64,000 nt of DNA from Arthrobacter cupressi (GTDB taxonomy: Bacteria > Actinomycetota > Actinomycetes > Actinomycetales > Micrococcaceae): contig NZ_FNEI01000007.1 in the NCBI RefSeq assembly GCF_900099975.1, positions 117,157 to 181,156 of the forward strand, written 5' to 3'. Below, one piece after another: positions 44,763 through 53,440 of the stretch. The notes beneath the pieces are model-generated. The model was given only the letters and a program-made list of their open reading frames with translations, had not been told where the DNA came from and ran no database searches. Each line of letters starts with the position of its first letter. Within the stretch, counting starts at the first letter, position 1. The position numbers were made by a program, and so were the translations under genes.

Positions 44763-47700
44763 ATGCACAAGAGAATAGTTGCCGGCCTCACGGCCGCAGT
44801 CCTTGGTGTGGGTTTCGCGGGAACGGGGGCCGCCGTTCCCGCGGTGGCCCTCGGCCCAGGCCCGGTCACCCTTAACAGCACCACCAGTGCCATGCCGGAC
44901 GCAGTGGGCGTCAGCGGCAGTTGGACCCGGACCGCGCAGGGCGGGTACACCGCCGTCGCGCAGTCCGGCCAGAACGCGGCGGCCATCAGCGAGCAGCTCG
45001 TGGCCGGCACCGCGCGCTATACCGCGGGAGTAAAGGTCGACGCCGGAACGCCCTTTGGTGTCGGAGCGCTCGTCTTCCGCGCCACCCCCGACGCCGCGGC
45101 CGGGTACGCGGCCACGATCGACCCGAACCTGGACCGGGTGCGGCTCTTCGACCTGGCCACTGGGCAGGACATCACAACCCCGGCCTCGGTGCCCTTGAAC
45201 ACCGGACAGAATTACACCGTGGACGTGCACGTGGACGGGCCGCGGATCTACGTGTCCGTGGACGGCGTGGAACGCATCGACGCCACGGACCACCGTTACA
45301 ACTCCGGCCACGTGGGCCTGCACGCCTACAACGGCACGGTCGCTTTCGGCACCCCGGGCGTGCGGAACATCGACGCCAACGTGGACGGCTGGTCCGTGTC
45401 CTCCGCCTCCGCCTGGCAGGCCACGGCCAACGGATTCCGGGGCGCGGCTCCGGCGGACACCAACGTCCGCGCTGTCGCCACCGGGCAGTCGCCCGCCGAC
45501 GTCGACTTCACCACCGACATCCAGCTCACCTCCACCTACGGGGTGGGGGCGGTCCTGTTCCGCAGCAACGCCGCCGGCACCTCCGGTTACGCCGCCGAGG
45601 TGGACCCGAACGCGGGGCGGCTGCGGCTTTACCGCGTTTCGGACAACGCCACCCTGGGGACCTTCGCCACGGCGATTACCCTGAACAAGGTCTACCGACT
45701 GCGCGTCACCGCCACCGGAACGCAGCTGGCCGTGTACTGGCAGACCGATTTCCTGGACCCCAACGGGGCCATGCCGTCCATCACGGCCACCGACTCCAGC
45801 GTGGGCTCCGGAAATGTGGGCCTGCTGTCCTACAACGGCACCGCGGTGTTCCAAGGCATGACGCTGCGAGGGTTCGAGACCCCGCTGCAGGGCTGGCGTG
45901 TTGGATCGGGCTCATGGGAGCCGGACGCGCGCGGGCTGCGGGGGACTGCCTCGTCCGGGGCTGCGGTGCGTTTTGTCCCGGCGGTGGCGTCCGACGTCGT
46001 CGCCTCCCTGGACCTGAACGTCACCTCCCCGGCGACCGCCTCGCTGGTGGTCCGGAGCAACGCCGATGGCAGCGGCGGCACGGAACTGCGGATCGATCCC
46101 GGGGCCGGGACCGCGAAGCTGTACAACCGCGCCACCGGCGCGCTCCTGCTCTCCGGAACGCTGCCCGGGGGAAGCTTCACCGCGGCACAGCAGACGTCCT
46201 TGTCCCCGTTCAACCGGGTCCAGCTCACACTGCAGGGCAGCACCTCTACGGTTCTGGTAAATGGTACAGCTGTGCTAAATGGCAACGCGGGCACGGCCTC
46301 CGGGACGGGTGCGGCCCTGTTGGTGGCCGGAGGGTCCGGGACGTTCCAGAATGTCCGGGTGGACCCTGTGGAGGAGTACATGAACGGGCTCTACCAGCCC
46401 GGCTACCACTATTCGCAGAACTCGGGCAGCAGTTCGGACCCCAACGGCCTGGTGTACTTCGCCGGGGAGTACCACCTCTTCCACCAGGACCGCGGGCGCT
46501 GGGCGCATGCCGTCAGCACCGACCTCATCCACTGGAAGCAACTGCCCATAGCCCTGCCGCGCCTGGCCTCGGGGGAGTCCTGGTCCGGTTCTGCCGTGGT
46601 GGACGCTTCGAACTCGAGCGGTCTCTTCAACGGCTTGCCCGGGGGCGGACTCGTGGCCTTCTTCACCTCCTTCAACCACGACGCCCCCAACGGCAACCAG
46701 TCCGTCCGGGCCGCCTACAGCTCGGACAAGGGCCGCTCCTGGCGACTGGTCCAGGAAGCGCCCGTGGTGCAGAACCCGGGCGGCGCCAACGGCGGCTGGG
46801 ACTTCCGCGACCCCAAGGTCAGCTGGGACGCTGTTGCGGGCAAGTGGGTGATGGTGGTGGCCGCCGGCGACCACATCCGCTTCTACACCTCCACCAACAT
46901 GGTCTCCTGGACCTTCGCCAGTTCCTTCGGCTACGGCGACTGGGTGCGCGGCGGCGTCTTCGAATGCCCTGACTTCTTCTCCATGCCTGTGGAGGGACAG
47001 CCCGGGACCTCGCGCTGGGTGCTGTACTGGAGCACCGGTGCGGTGCGCGCCACCAACGGCTCCGCGGCGCAGTACGTCACGGGAACCTGGAACGGCAGCA
47101 GCTTCACCCCGGATACTCCGGCAACCCAGGTGCTTGAGGCCGACCACGGCCGCGACTACTACGCCGCCATGAGCTTCTTCGGCGCACCGGACGGCCGCCG
47201 GATCATGATCGGCTGGATGAGCAACTGGGACTACGCCTTCAGCCCGCCCACGGGCCGCTGGAACGGCCAGCTCAGCATCCCGCGCGAACTGAAACTGGTG
47301 GACATTGCCGGGAGCGGGCTGCGGCTGACGCAGGCTCCCGTTGTGGAGGAAGAGTCATTGCGGTCTTCCACCTGGCAGGCCTCGGACATCACCGTCACGC
47401 CGTTGTCGGCCAATCCGCTCGCCGCGGCCTCCGGGAGGTCCTTCGAGCTCGAGGCCGAGGTGGGCCTGCCCTCCACCGGCGGCGCCTCGTCCTTCGCCTT
47501 CGGGCTGCGAAAGGGGAGCGGCTCCACGGGTGCGCAGGAGACTTCCGTGAGGTTCGACGCCGGCGCGGGCACTCTTACTCTGGACCGCGGCATCTCCGGC
47601 CGGGAGGACTTTACGCGCTACTTCGCCGGGACCGCCGCTGATAACTCCTCGGCGCCGTGGAGTTCCACCGTGGTGGGTTCCGAGCGACGGGTGAAGCTGC

Positions 47701-48464
47701 GGGTGCTGGTGGATGCGTCGTCGGTGGAGGCCTTCGGCGGCGACGGGACGGCGTCGATCTCCTCCCTCGTGTTCCCGGATCCCTCCTCCACAGGGCTTTC
47801 CTTCACCGCAACGGGCGGCACTGCCCGGCTGGTCTCGGTCAAGGTCCACCAGCTCTCGGACACGGCCCGCCTGACGTCCGCACCGCCGTCGGCCCCGCTG
47901 CCCACGGCGAGCGGTACCGCCCGGCACAACCTCGGCGCGTATTCCGTGGTGCCCGGCGGGCGCTGGGAGAGCACGGGCGCCGGGCTGGCCGGAACCTTCG
48001 ACAAGGACTCCACGGCCATGAGCCCGGGATCGTTCACGGATGTGCGGGTGCAGGCCACGGTGCGCTTCAGCGGTGAGCCCTTTGCCGGCGCCATGCGCAA
48101 CCGGAACCTCGCCCCGGAACATGGCTACGGCGGGGCCGGCTCGGTGCTGCTGCGCTCGTCCGCTGATGGATCCAGCGCGTACTACGTGAACCTGGACCCG
48201 AACCTGCGCGAAGTCCGGGTGTTTGTGCTGGTCAACGGCGTGTTCAACCCCTCCACCGGCATCCTGGCGAAAGTCCCGCTGGCGCTGTCCCAGGGCGTGA
48301 GCTACCAGCTGGACGCGGCGGTCCAGGGGAACCGGATCACCGTCTCCGTGGACGGCGCCCAGCTGATCGACCTCACGGATGCCCAGTTCAGTTCGGGGAA
48401 GGTGGGTGTGAACGTCTTCGACGGCCGCGCCGCCTACCAGGACCTGGTGGTCACCGCGCTCTGA
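44763..48464 (+). CDS. Secreted multidomain GH32 levanase/fructanase
   Basis: This 1233-residue secreted enzyme degrades external fructan. The signal peptide is MHKRIVAGLTAAVLGVGFAG with cleavage probably near residue 29. Three concanavalin-like beta-sandwich domains follow (about 34-205, 206-370, 371-540; recurring SGHVGLHAYNG/SGNVGLLSYNG). The GH32 propeller (about 545-860) has SSSDPNG with nucleophile Asp559, FRDPKV with Asp683 and FECPDFF with Glu734. The usual Asn of NDPNG is Ser here. The GH32 C-terminal sandwich (about 870-1045) and a fourth concanavalin-like domain (about 1060-1233) complete it. No sortase signal is visible. Its products would feed the upstream importer. Confidence 0.92.
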   Translation: MHKRIVAGLTAAVLGVGFAGTGAAVPAVALGPGPVTLNSTTSAMPDAVGVSGSWTRTAQGGYTAVAQSGQNAAAISEQLVAGTARYTAGVKVDAGTPFGVGALVFRATPDAAAGYAATIDPNLDRVRLFDLATGQDITTPASVPLNTGQNYTVDVHVDGPRIYVSVDGVERIDATDHRYNSGHVGLHAYNGTVAFGTPGVRNIDANVDGWSVSSASAWQATANGFRGAAPADTNVRAVATGQSPADVDFTTDIQLTSTYGVGAVLFRSNAAGTSGYAAEVDPNAGRLRLYRVSDNATLGTFATAITLNKVYRLRVTATGTQLAVYWQTDFLDPNGAMPSITATDSSVGSGNVGLLSYNGTAVFQGMTLRGFETPLQGWRVGSGSWEPDARGLRGTASSGAAVRFVPAVASDVVASLDLNVTSPATASLVVRSNADGSGGTELRIDPGAGTAKLYNRATGALLLSGTLPGGSFTAAQQTSLSPFNRVQLTLQGSTSTVLVNGTAVLNGNAGTASGTGAALLVAGGSGTFQNVRVDPVEEYMNGLYQPGYHYSQNSGSSSDPNGLVYFAGEYHLFHQDRGRWAHAVSTDLIHWKQLPIALPRLASGESWSGSAVVDASNSSGLFNGLPGGGLVAFFTSFNHDAPNGNQSVRAAYSSDKGRSWRLVQEAPVVQNPGGANGGWDFRDPKVSWDAVAGKWVMVVAAGDHIRFYTSTNMVSWTFASSFGYGDWVRGGVFECPDFFSMPVEGQPGTSRWVLYWSTGAVRATNGSAAQYVTGTWNGSSFTPDTPATQVLEADHGRDYYAAMSFFGAPDGRRIMIGWMSNWDYAFSPPTGRWNGQLSIPRELKLVDIAGSGLRLTQAPVVEEESLRSSTWQASDITVTPLSANPLAAASGRSFELEAEVGLPSTGGASSFAFGLRKGSGSTGAQETSVRFDAGAGTLTLDRGISGREDFTRYFAGTAADNSSAPWSSTVVGSERRVKLRVLVDASSVEAFGGDGTASISSLVFPDPSSTGLSFTATGGTARLVSVKVHQLSDTARLTSAPPSAPLPTASGTARHNLGAYSVVPGGRWESTGAGLAGTFDKDSTAMSPGSFTDVRVQATVRFSGEPFAGAMRNRNLAPEHGYGGAGSVLLRSSADGSSAYYVNLDPNLREVRVFVLVNGVFNPSTGILAKVPLALSQGVSYQLDAAVQGNRITVSVDGAQLIDLTDAQFSSGKVGVNVFDGRAAYQDLVVTAL

Positions 48465-48472
48465 GGTCCGGC

Positions 48473-48532
48473 ATCGACTGCTCCGTAACTGTCGTTATGG
48501 ACCCTCATGACGACAGTTACGGAGCAACGGAT
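48473..48532. repeat. 60-base hairpin repeat downstream of the levanase gene
   Basis: The arms are 27 bases long (48473-48499, 48506-48532) with four mismatches and a six-base loop GACCCT. The outer ends ATCGACTGCT and the GTCGTT/AACGAC-type core match the element at 44673-44732. It abuts a truncated phosphoribosyltransferase remnant. Confidence 0.75.
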
Positions 48533-48534
48533 GG

Positions 48535-48659
48535 AAACGAGGGCGTCTGCGCCCAAGTCGGCGATCAGTTCAACCACCTTTGGCCATGGTGCGGCCGGAG
48601 TCGGAGACATCGTCCACCAAGAGGACCTTCTTGCCATGCAGGGCGCCTTCGTCCAGCAT
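48535..48659 (-). pseudogene. Phosphoribosyltransferase remnant
   Basis: The minus strand from 48659 reads MLDEGALHGKKVLLVDDVSD and then SGRTMAK, the PRPP-binding motif of type I phosphoribosyltransferases. One extra base in AAAGG shifts the frame, after which VVELIADLGADAL continues in another frame. Both ends of the normal gene are missing and the remnant stops at the hairpin repeat. It is not functional. Confidence 0.75.
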
Positions 48660-48666
48660 GGGCGGC

Positions 48667-49131
48667 CTAGTACTCGCCCTTGATCACGAAGAACGAGCCC
48701 CGGATCTCACCGGCCAGCTTGGACTTCTGGCGGGCGAACTTGAACTTTTCCGCAAGCTCCCCGGGCACCTCCATGCCCTGCGACAGCTTGAATCCAACGG
48801 CCCGCTTGCCGCCCTCCGCCAGGCTGTACATCACGTTGATGGACAGCCCGGATTCATAGAAGACGTAGTCCATGCGCAGCCCGTCGACCTCGAAGGAGGA
48901 CACCTCCAGCGGGGTGGAGGCGATGGTGATCCCGCGTTCCTCGGCCAGGATGCGGTGGATCCGCTCCAGGATCTCCGGGGCCTCCGCCGCGGGGGTGACC
49001 GTGAAGACATGGCCGTACTTGTTCTTGTAGTAGCGGGCCTCGTTGGCGCGCAGCCCGGCGAGGGCCTCCGCCACCGGGGACGATTCCAGGCCCGTGGTGG
49101 AGACCTTCTCAAAATCAACAACGTACGGCAT
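48667..49131 (-). CDS. Conserved hypothetical protein
   Basis: No family is recognised. The 154-residue product from ATG 49131 has GGGAGG upstream. It starts MPYVVDFEKVSTTGLESS, has a Tyr/Lys-rich RYYKNKYGHVFTVTP strand-like segment, a helix (EAPEILERIHRILAEERG) and an alternating beta pattern (FEVDGLRMDYVFYESGLSINVMYSLAEGG), and ends KLAGEIRGSFFVIKGEY. There is no signal or membrane segment, so it is probably a small cytoplasmic alpha/beta protein. Good codon bias and a clear start support a real gene. It borders the phosphoribosyltransferase remnant, but no functional link is visible. Confidence 0.7.
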   Translation of the reverse strand: MPYVVDFEKVSTTGLESSPVAEALAGLRANEARYYKNKYGHVFTVTPAAEAPEILERIHRILAEERGITIASTPLEVSSFEVDGLRMDYVFYESGLSINVMYSLAEGGKRAVGFKLSQGMEVPGELAEKFKFARQKSKLAGEIRGSFFVIKGEY

Positions 49132-49233
49132 GCACCCTCCCGAAATCCGTCCTGTCAGGACAACCATAACGAGCGGGGCGTTGCCGTGTTGTCCGCGCCG
49201 GGCTGCGCTGCGCGGTTCCTACCGGGCCGGTTC

Positions 49234-50073
49234 CTATCGGGCCGGGTCAAGCCCCGGGGTGTGCGTGGTCATGCTGATCAGCCGGCCATGTGCTCCGAAG
49301 GTGAAATGCACGGGCTCGGTGCCCGCCTCGTCCCAGCCAAAGAGATAGCCGTGCGAACGGATGGCCGTGACGTCACGGTGGTCGGCAATGGTCACGGAAC
49401 CGCAGGGGATCACCTTTTCGCGCCAGGTGAAGACGTAGATGCCGGGGCGGATCTGGAAGGTGGTGTTCGTATCGGTGTCGGCGAGGCCGCGCTCGGGTCC
49501 GGCCAGGCACTGCCATGTGTACCACTGCGGGCTCAGGTAGACGTGCTCGTACGCGTGGATGTCGCTGTAAACCCACTCCACCCGGCGGCCGAGCAACGCC
49601 GTGGTCTCCGCAATCGGCTTTCCGGTGGCCTCGGAGCCGGCGATTACGCCGGGCAGGAACTCGTGGCGGACCGCGGTTTGGCCCGGTTCAGCGTGCCCGA
49701 GGACGGCGCCGATGAACAACGCCCGGCCGAAGTCGAGGTCCAGGAACAGCGACACCGAGAACTCCGGGTCCGCACCGGACTGCCACTGCGCGTAGTACAG
49801 GCCCTCGGCCACGGCGAAGGCCTCGTAGTGGTCATCCCCGGACCGTCCCGCGGCGTTCCATGCAACGGTGCTGCCGCCGAACTCGAAAACGAAGCTGCCG
49901 CCGTCGTGCTTTCCGCCGCCGCCCGGCAGGCTTCCGCCCGGCACGCTGTCGAGCTGCACGGTCAGCTTGCTGCCGGCCAGGTCCTGGACCGGGGTGGCCT
50001 TGTTGGCGTCGAAGCCGGGAGCCAGGCCGTCGAGGGGGAGCCAGGTGGAGGTGTCGAGGAGGTTGTTGCTCAT
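49234..50073 (-). CDS. MoaF family protein (molybdenum cofactor biosynthesis F-like)
   Basis: The 279-residue protein resembles MoaF, a two-barrel lipocalin-like family. The N-terminal half has VFEFGGSTVAWNAAG and YEAFAVAEGLYYAQWQ; the C-terminal half has AYEHVYLSPQWYTWQCLAGPERGLADTD and FGAHGRLISMTTH. The biochemical role of MoaF is not settled, and the name comes from a molybdopterin locus. No moa, moe or molybdoenzyme gene is nearby. It is divergent from an SDR gene, so a small-molecule isomerase or binding role in the same catabolic step is possible. ATG 50073 has AAGGA upstream. The 289-base gap to the SDR shows no clear operator. Confidence 0.82.
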   Translation of the reverse strand: MSNNLLDTSTWLPLDGLAPGFDANKATPVQDLAGSKLTVQLDSVPGGSLPGGGGKHDGGSFVFEFGGSTVAWNAAGRSGDDHYEAFAVAEGLYYAQWQSGADPEFSVSLFLDLDFGRALFIGAVLGHAEPGQTAVRHEFLPGVIAGSEATGKPIAETTALLGRRVEWVYSDIHAYEHVYLSPQWYTWQCLAGPERGLADTDTNTTFQIRPGIYVFTWREKVIPCGSVTIADHRDVTAIRSHGYLFGWDEAGTEPVHFTFGAHGRLISMTTHTPGLDPAR

Positions 50074-50362
50074 GGTGCGTCCTTCTGTGCAGCCGGCGGC
50101 CTCAAGGACCGGCCGTCGGCGGTGGCGGCATCTGGCCCGCTGTGTGCCGGGTCACGTTGCGCGGCGGGCTTGGCTCCCAGCGTAGGGAGGGATCCGGAAG
50201 GGTTCCTTGTCCGCCAGCGAAGTCTGCTTGTCGAAACTGGCAAGGCCGCTCCCTCCCGCGTGTGCGCCCACGGACAAGTTCCCATCGCCGCAGATCAAGA
50301 TGGCAGGCGGTGCCCGCTGGCAGCATGAGGGAAAGCCTCGGACTCTTAGCCAAGGAGCAACA

Positions 50363-51169
50363 GTGACCAATACCAAACCCCTCGACGGACAGGTGGCCCT
50401 CGTGACTGGAGGCGGCACGGGCATCGGCGAGGCCATCGCCGCCCGGCTGCTGCAGGAAGGTGCGGCAGTCGCCGTCGTCGGCCGGCGCCGCGAGCCGCTG
50501 GACGCCGTCGCGCAGAAGCACGGGGCCTTCCCGGTGGTCGCGGACGTGGCCGATGCCGCGCAGGCGCGGGCCGCGGTCGACGCCGTGATGACGGAATTCG
50601 GCCGCCTGGACATGGTGGTGGCCAACGCCGGCGGGCACGGGTTCGCCTCAGTGGAGGACACCGACGACGCCGCGTGGCAGGCGAGCCTGACCGCCAACCT
50701 GACCACAGCCTTCACTACGCTGCGCGAGGCCCTGCCGCAGCTGAAGCAGAACGGCGGCCGCGCCGTGGTGGTGTCCTCCCTGGCCGGGCTGTTCGCGGGC
50801 CCGAACGTGGCGGGTTACACCGTGGGCAAGCACGCGCTGATCGGCCTCACCAGGTCCCTGGCCCGTGACTACGGCCGGGACGGCGTCCGGGTGAACGCGC
50901 TGTGCCCGGGCTGGGTCCGCACACCAATGGCCGACGCCGAGATGGACCAGTTCGCTGAAGGCGCCGGACTGCCCGGCCGCGAGGAGGCCTACGGCGCCGT
51001 GACAGCGAACGTCCCGTTGGGCCGGGCCGCGGAACCGGCCGAGATGGCCGGCGTGGTGAATTTCCTGCTCTCGGCGGATTCCTCGTACATCACCGGCGCC
51101 ACGATCGTGGCCGACGGCGGCGCCCACGTGGTGGACCTGCCCACCATCGCGTTCGACGGGGTGGTGTGA
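50363..51169 (+). CDS. Short-chain dehydrogenase/reductase
   Basis: The 268-residue classical SDR has the cofactor motif VTGGGTGIGEAIA, the structural NAG motif in VVANAGGHGF, catalytic Ser in VVVSSLAGL and YxxxK as GYTVGKHALIG. CPGWVRTPM is the usual substrate-loop start. GTG 50363 has CAAGGAG five bases upstream. It is divergent from the MoaF-family gene and followed by a strong bidirectional terminator. The substrate is unknown; FabG-like activity is possible but no lipid genes are nearby. Confidence 0.92.
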   Translation: MTNTKPLDGQVALVTGGGTGIGEAIAARLLQEGAAVAVVGRRREPLDAVAQKHGAFPVVADVADAAQARAAVDAVMTEFGRLDMVVANAGGHGFASVEDTDDAAWQASLTANLTTAFTTLREALPQLKQNGGRAVVVSSLAGLFAGPNVAGYTVGKHALIGLTRSLARDYGRDGVRVNALCPGWVRTPMADAEMDQFAEGAGLPGREEAYGAVTANVPLGRAAEPAEMAGVVNFLLSADSSYITGATIVADGGAHVVDLPTIAFDGVV

Positions 51170-51191
51170 ACGGCGCCTAAGCGGGCAAGCA

Positions 51192-51239
51192 AAAAGCAGT
51201 TCTCCTCCACAAGCGGCCTTGTGGAGGAGAACTGCTTTT
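51192..51239. terminator. Bidirectional terminator between the SDR and permease genes
   Basis: Perfect 22-base arms (51192-51213 and 51218-51239) surround CGGC, with A-runs on the left and TTTT on the right, so it works on both strands. It lies 22 bases after the SDR stop and 16 before the permease stop. Confidence 0.93.
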
Positions 51240-51255
51240 GCGTTACGGAGATCAG

Positions 51256-52743
51256 TTAGCGCTTCGCGGCGACCGCGGCGACCGCGGCGACCGCGGCGGT
51301 CTCGCCGTCGGACATCGCCTTCCACTCGGCCACCCGGGCCTGGTGAAGCGGCGACTTGCGGACCACGGCGTAGGCCACGCCCAGGATCGCGAACCAAATG
51401 GGAGTCACCAGCAGCGCGGTGAGCGTGTCCGGCTGGGTGGTCAGGGCCCAGACCAGGAAGCCGAAGAAGGCGAAGACCACCCACACCATCGCGATGCCGC
51501 CGGGCATCTTGTACGGGGACGCGGCGTGCTGTTCCGGGCGGCGCTTGCGGTACACGAGGTAGCTGGCCAGGATGATCGACCACACGAACATGAAGCAGAC
51601 GGCGGACACGGTGGTAACCATGTCGAACGCGGCTCCGACGTCCTTGCCTGCGTAGAGCAGCACGACGCCGGCCAGCAGCAGCACGCAGGACAGGAACAGG
51701 GCGTTCTGCGGAACCTTGCGGCTGGAAAGCTTGCCGAACACCTTGGGCGCGTCGCCGTCGTTGGCCAGGCCGAAGACCATGCGCGAGGTGGAGTAGATGC
51801 CGGAGTTGGCCGAGGACATGGCGGAGGTCAGCACCACCAGGTTCACCACGGTGGCGGCGATGCCCAGGCCAGCCAGGGAGAACATGGCGATGAACGGGCT
51901 GTGGCCGGCCTTGAATTCGGTCCACGGCGTGACGGACATCAGGATGATGAGCGCGCCCACGTAGAAAAGCATCACGCGCACCGGGATGGCGTTGATGGCC
52001 CGGGGCAGGTTGTGCTCCGGGTTCTTGGTTTCGGCCGCGGCGGTGCCCACAAGCTCGATGCCCACGAAGGCGAAGACGGCGATCTGGAAGCCGGCCACGA
52101 AGCCCATGAATTCCTTGGGGAAGAAGCCGCCGTGCTGCCAGAGGTTGGCGAAGGTGGCCGCCCCGGCGTCGGACTGGAAGCCCGTGAAGATCATCACCAG
52201 GCCCACAACGATCAGCGCCACGATGGCCACGATCTTGATCAGCGCGAACCAGAACTCGGTCTCGCCGAAGGCCTTCACGGTGGGAAGGTTCAGCAGGAGC
52301 AGGATGAGGATGGTGGCCATGCCCGGGATCCAGAGCGGGATGCCCGGCCAAAGTTCGTTTGCGTAGCCGGCGATCGCGATCACGTCGGCAACACCGGTGA
52401 CCACCCAGCAGAACCAGTAGGTCCAGCCGGTGAAGAAGCCTGCCCAGGGGCCGAGGAGGTCGCCCGCGAAGTCGCTGAAGGACTTGTAGTTCAGGTTGGA
52501 CAGCAGCAGCTGGCCCATGGCGCGCATGACGAAGAACAGCATGAAGCCGATGATCATGTACACGAAGATCACCGAGGGGCCGGCCACGGAGATGGTCTTC
52601 CCGGAGCCCATGAACAGGCCCGTTCCGATGGCCCCGCCGATCGCCAGGAGCTGGATGTGGCGGTTGCTCAGCGAGCGGGAGAGGTGGGGCTCGCTGTCCC
52701 TGCTGGAGGCAGCGAGCTGCCCCGTGGTTGTCTGCTCAGACAT
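51256..52743 (-). CDS. Amino acid permease (CycA/AroP type)
   Basis: The 495-residue APC-superfamily transporter has 12 predicted helices. The first carries AIGGAIGTGLFMGSGKTI, the substrate-binding unwound helix of the family. KNPEHNLPRAINAIPVRVMLFYVGAL is typical of the D-serine/D-alanine/glycine and aromatic permease group. ATG 52743 has AAAGGA upstream; the frame is open to 52803. The C-terminal end AAVAAVAAVAAKR is encoded by a GC-rich nine-base tandem repeat and may vary in length between strains. It is monocistronic. Confidence 0.9.
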   Translation of the reverse strand: MSEQTTTGQLAASSRDSEPHLSRSLSNRHIQLLAIGGAIGTGLFMGSGKTISVAGPSVIFVYMIIGFMLFFVMRAMGQLLLSNLNYKSFSDFAGDLLGPWAGFFTGWTYWFCWVVTGVADVIAIAGYANELWPGIPLWIPGMATILILLLLNLPTVKAFGETEFWFALIKIVAIVALIVVGLVMIFTGFQSDAGAATFANLWQHGGFFPKEFMGFVAGFQIAVFAFVGIELVGTAAAETKNPEHNLPRAINAIPVRVMLFYVGALIILMSVTPWTEFKAGHSPFIAMFSLAGLGIAATVVNLVVLTSAMSSANSGIYSTSRMVFGLANDGDAPKVFGKLSSRKVPQNALFLSCVLLLAGVVLLYAGKDVGAAFDMVTTVSAVCFMFVWSIILASYLVYRKRRPEQHAASPYKMPGGIAMVWVVFAFFGFLVWALTTQPDTLTALLVTPIWFAILGVAYAVVRKSPLHQARVAEWKAMSDGETAAVAAVAAVAAKR

Positions 52744-52898
52744 ATGTGGGTCCTTTGAGTGATTCGCCGCAAGAGTGATGTGGCTAACAAAACGACGTAC
52801 CAAAGGTATCGCTTGTAGCTCCCAAACGCACGATTGAACGTTTCACGCAGAATTTCACGCTTCAGGAGGATTGGCTTGGATGTCTGCCTGCCCACCCA

Positions 52899-52933
52899 TT
52901 TACTTTAGGAGACCTAACTATTAGGCTACCTAA
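52899..52933 (+). promoter_or_regulatory. MarR promoter with two operators
   Basis: Two perfect palindromes, TTAGG-AGA-CCTAA (52905-52917) and TTAGG-CTA-CCTAA (52921-52933), lie 16 bases centre to centre. TTTACT (52899-52904) and TAGGCT (52922-52927) are 17 bases apart and would start transcription at or near ATG 52936, giving a leaderless mRNA. Confidence 0.8.
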
Positions 52934-52935
52934 AT

Positions 52936-53382
52936 ATGAGCGCCAAACAAGATGAGGACGCCCTGATCGGGCTGGCCCAGGAATTCCGCGACGCCCTGCG
53001 CCAGAGCGTGTACGTCCTGCGGCGGCTGGACGCCCATGGTGAATTGAGTTCGGCCCAGCTGAGTGTGCTCAAAATGGCGCTCGACGGCGGCGCCCGGGTG
53101 GGCGAGATCGCCCGCGACCTCGGGGTGAAGGTTCCCAGCGCCACCGAGCAGATCATCAGGCTCGAGCGCGCCGGACTGCTGCGCCGCGAAGCCGACCCCA
53201 ATGACTCCCGCGCCGTGCGGGTGGCCGCCACCGCGGAGGGCCGTGCCGCCGTCGACCTCGCGGACCGCCGCCGCAATGAACGCATCGCGGCGATCCTCGC
53301 CACCCTCGGCCGGGACGAACGCGACGCAATCCGCGCGGCCCTGCCGGTGTTCCACAAAATCAACAGCTCCGTCCGGGACTGA
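52936..53382 (+). CDS. MarR family transcriptional regulator
   Basis: The 148-residue regulator has the winged helix LSSAQLSVLKMALDGGARVGEIARDLGVKVPSATEQIIRLERAGLLRREADPNDSRAVRVAATAEGRAAVD, with the conserved Asp-x-Arg wing. Flanking helices form the dimer interface. Two palindromic operators directly precede the start, so it represses itself and the MFS exporter 58 bases downstream. The inducer is probably a substrate of that pump. The permease upstream is divergent and could also be affected. Confidence 0.93.
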   Translation: MSAKQDEDALIGLAQEFRDALRQSVYVLRRLDAHGELSSAQLSVLKMALDGGARVGEIARDLGVKVPSATEQIIRLERAGLLRREADPNDSRAVRVAATAEGRAAVDLADRRRNERIAAILATLGRDERDAIRAALPVFHKINSSVRD

Positions 53383-53440
53383 TACCGTCCGCAACGAACA
53401 GCCACTAAGCAAACGCAAACAGTAACAGGAGCATCACTTC

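Noticed and set aside
44921..46972. 683-codon plus-strand frame inside the levanase gene
   Set aside because: Low-complexity Arg/Pro/Gly sequence in a shifted frame; the 44763 frame has signal peptide and GH32 motifs.
51266..51299. GCGACCGCG tandem repeat as a mobile or CRISPR-like repeat
   Set aside because: It is a nine-base coding microsatellite giving AAVAAVAAV at the permease C-terminus; there are no spacers.
50648..52351. 567-codon minus-strand frame across the SDR and permease genes
   Set aside because: It crosses a strong terminator and two well-defined genes and has shadow composition.
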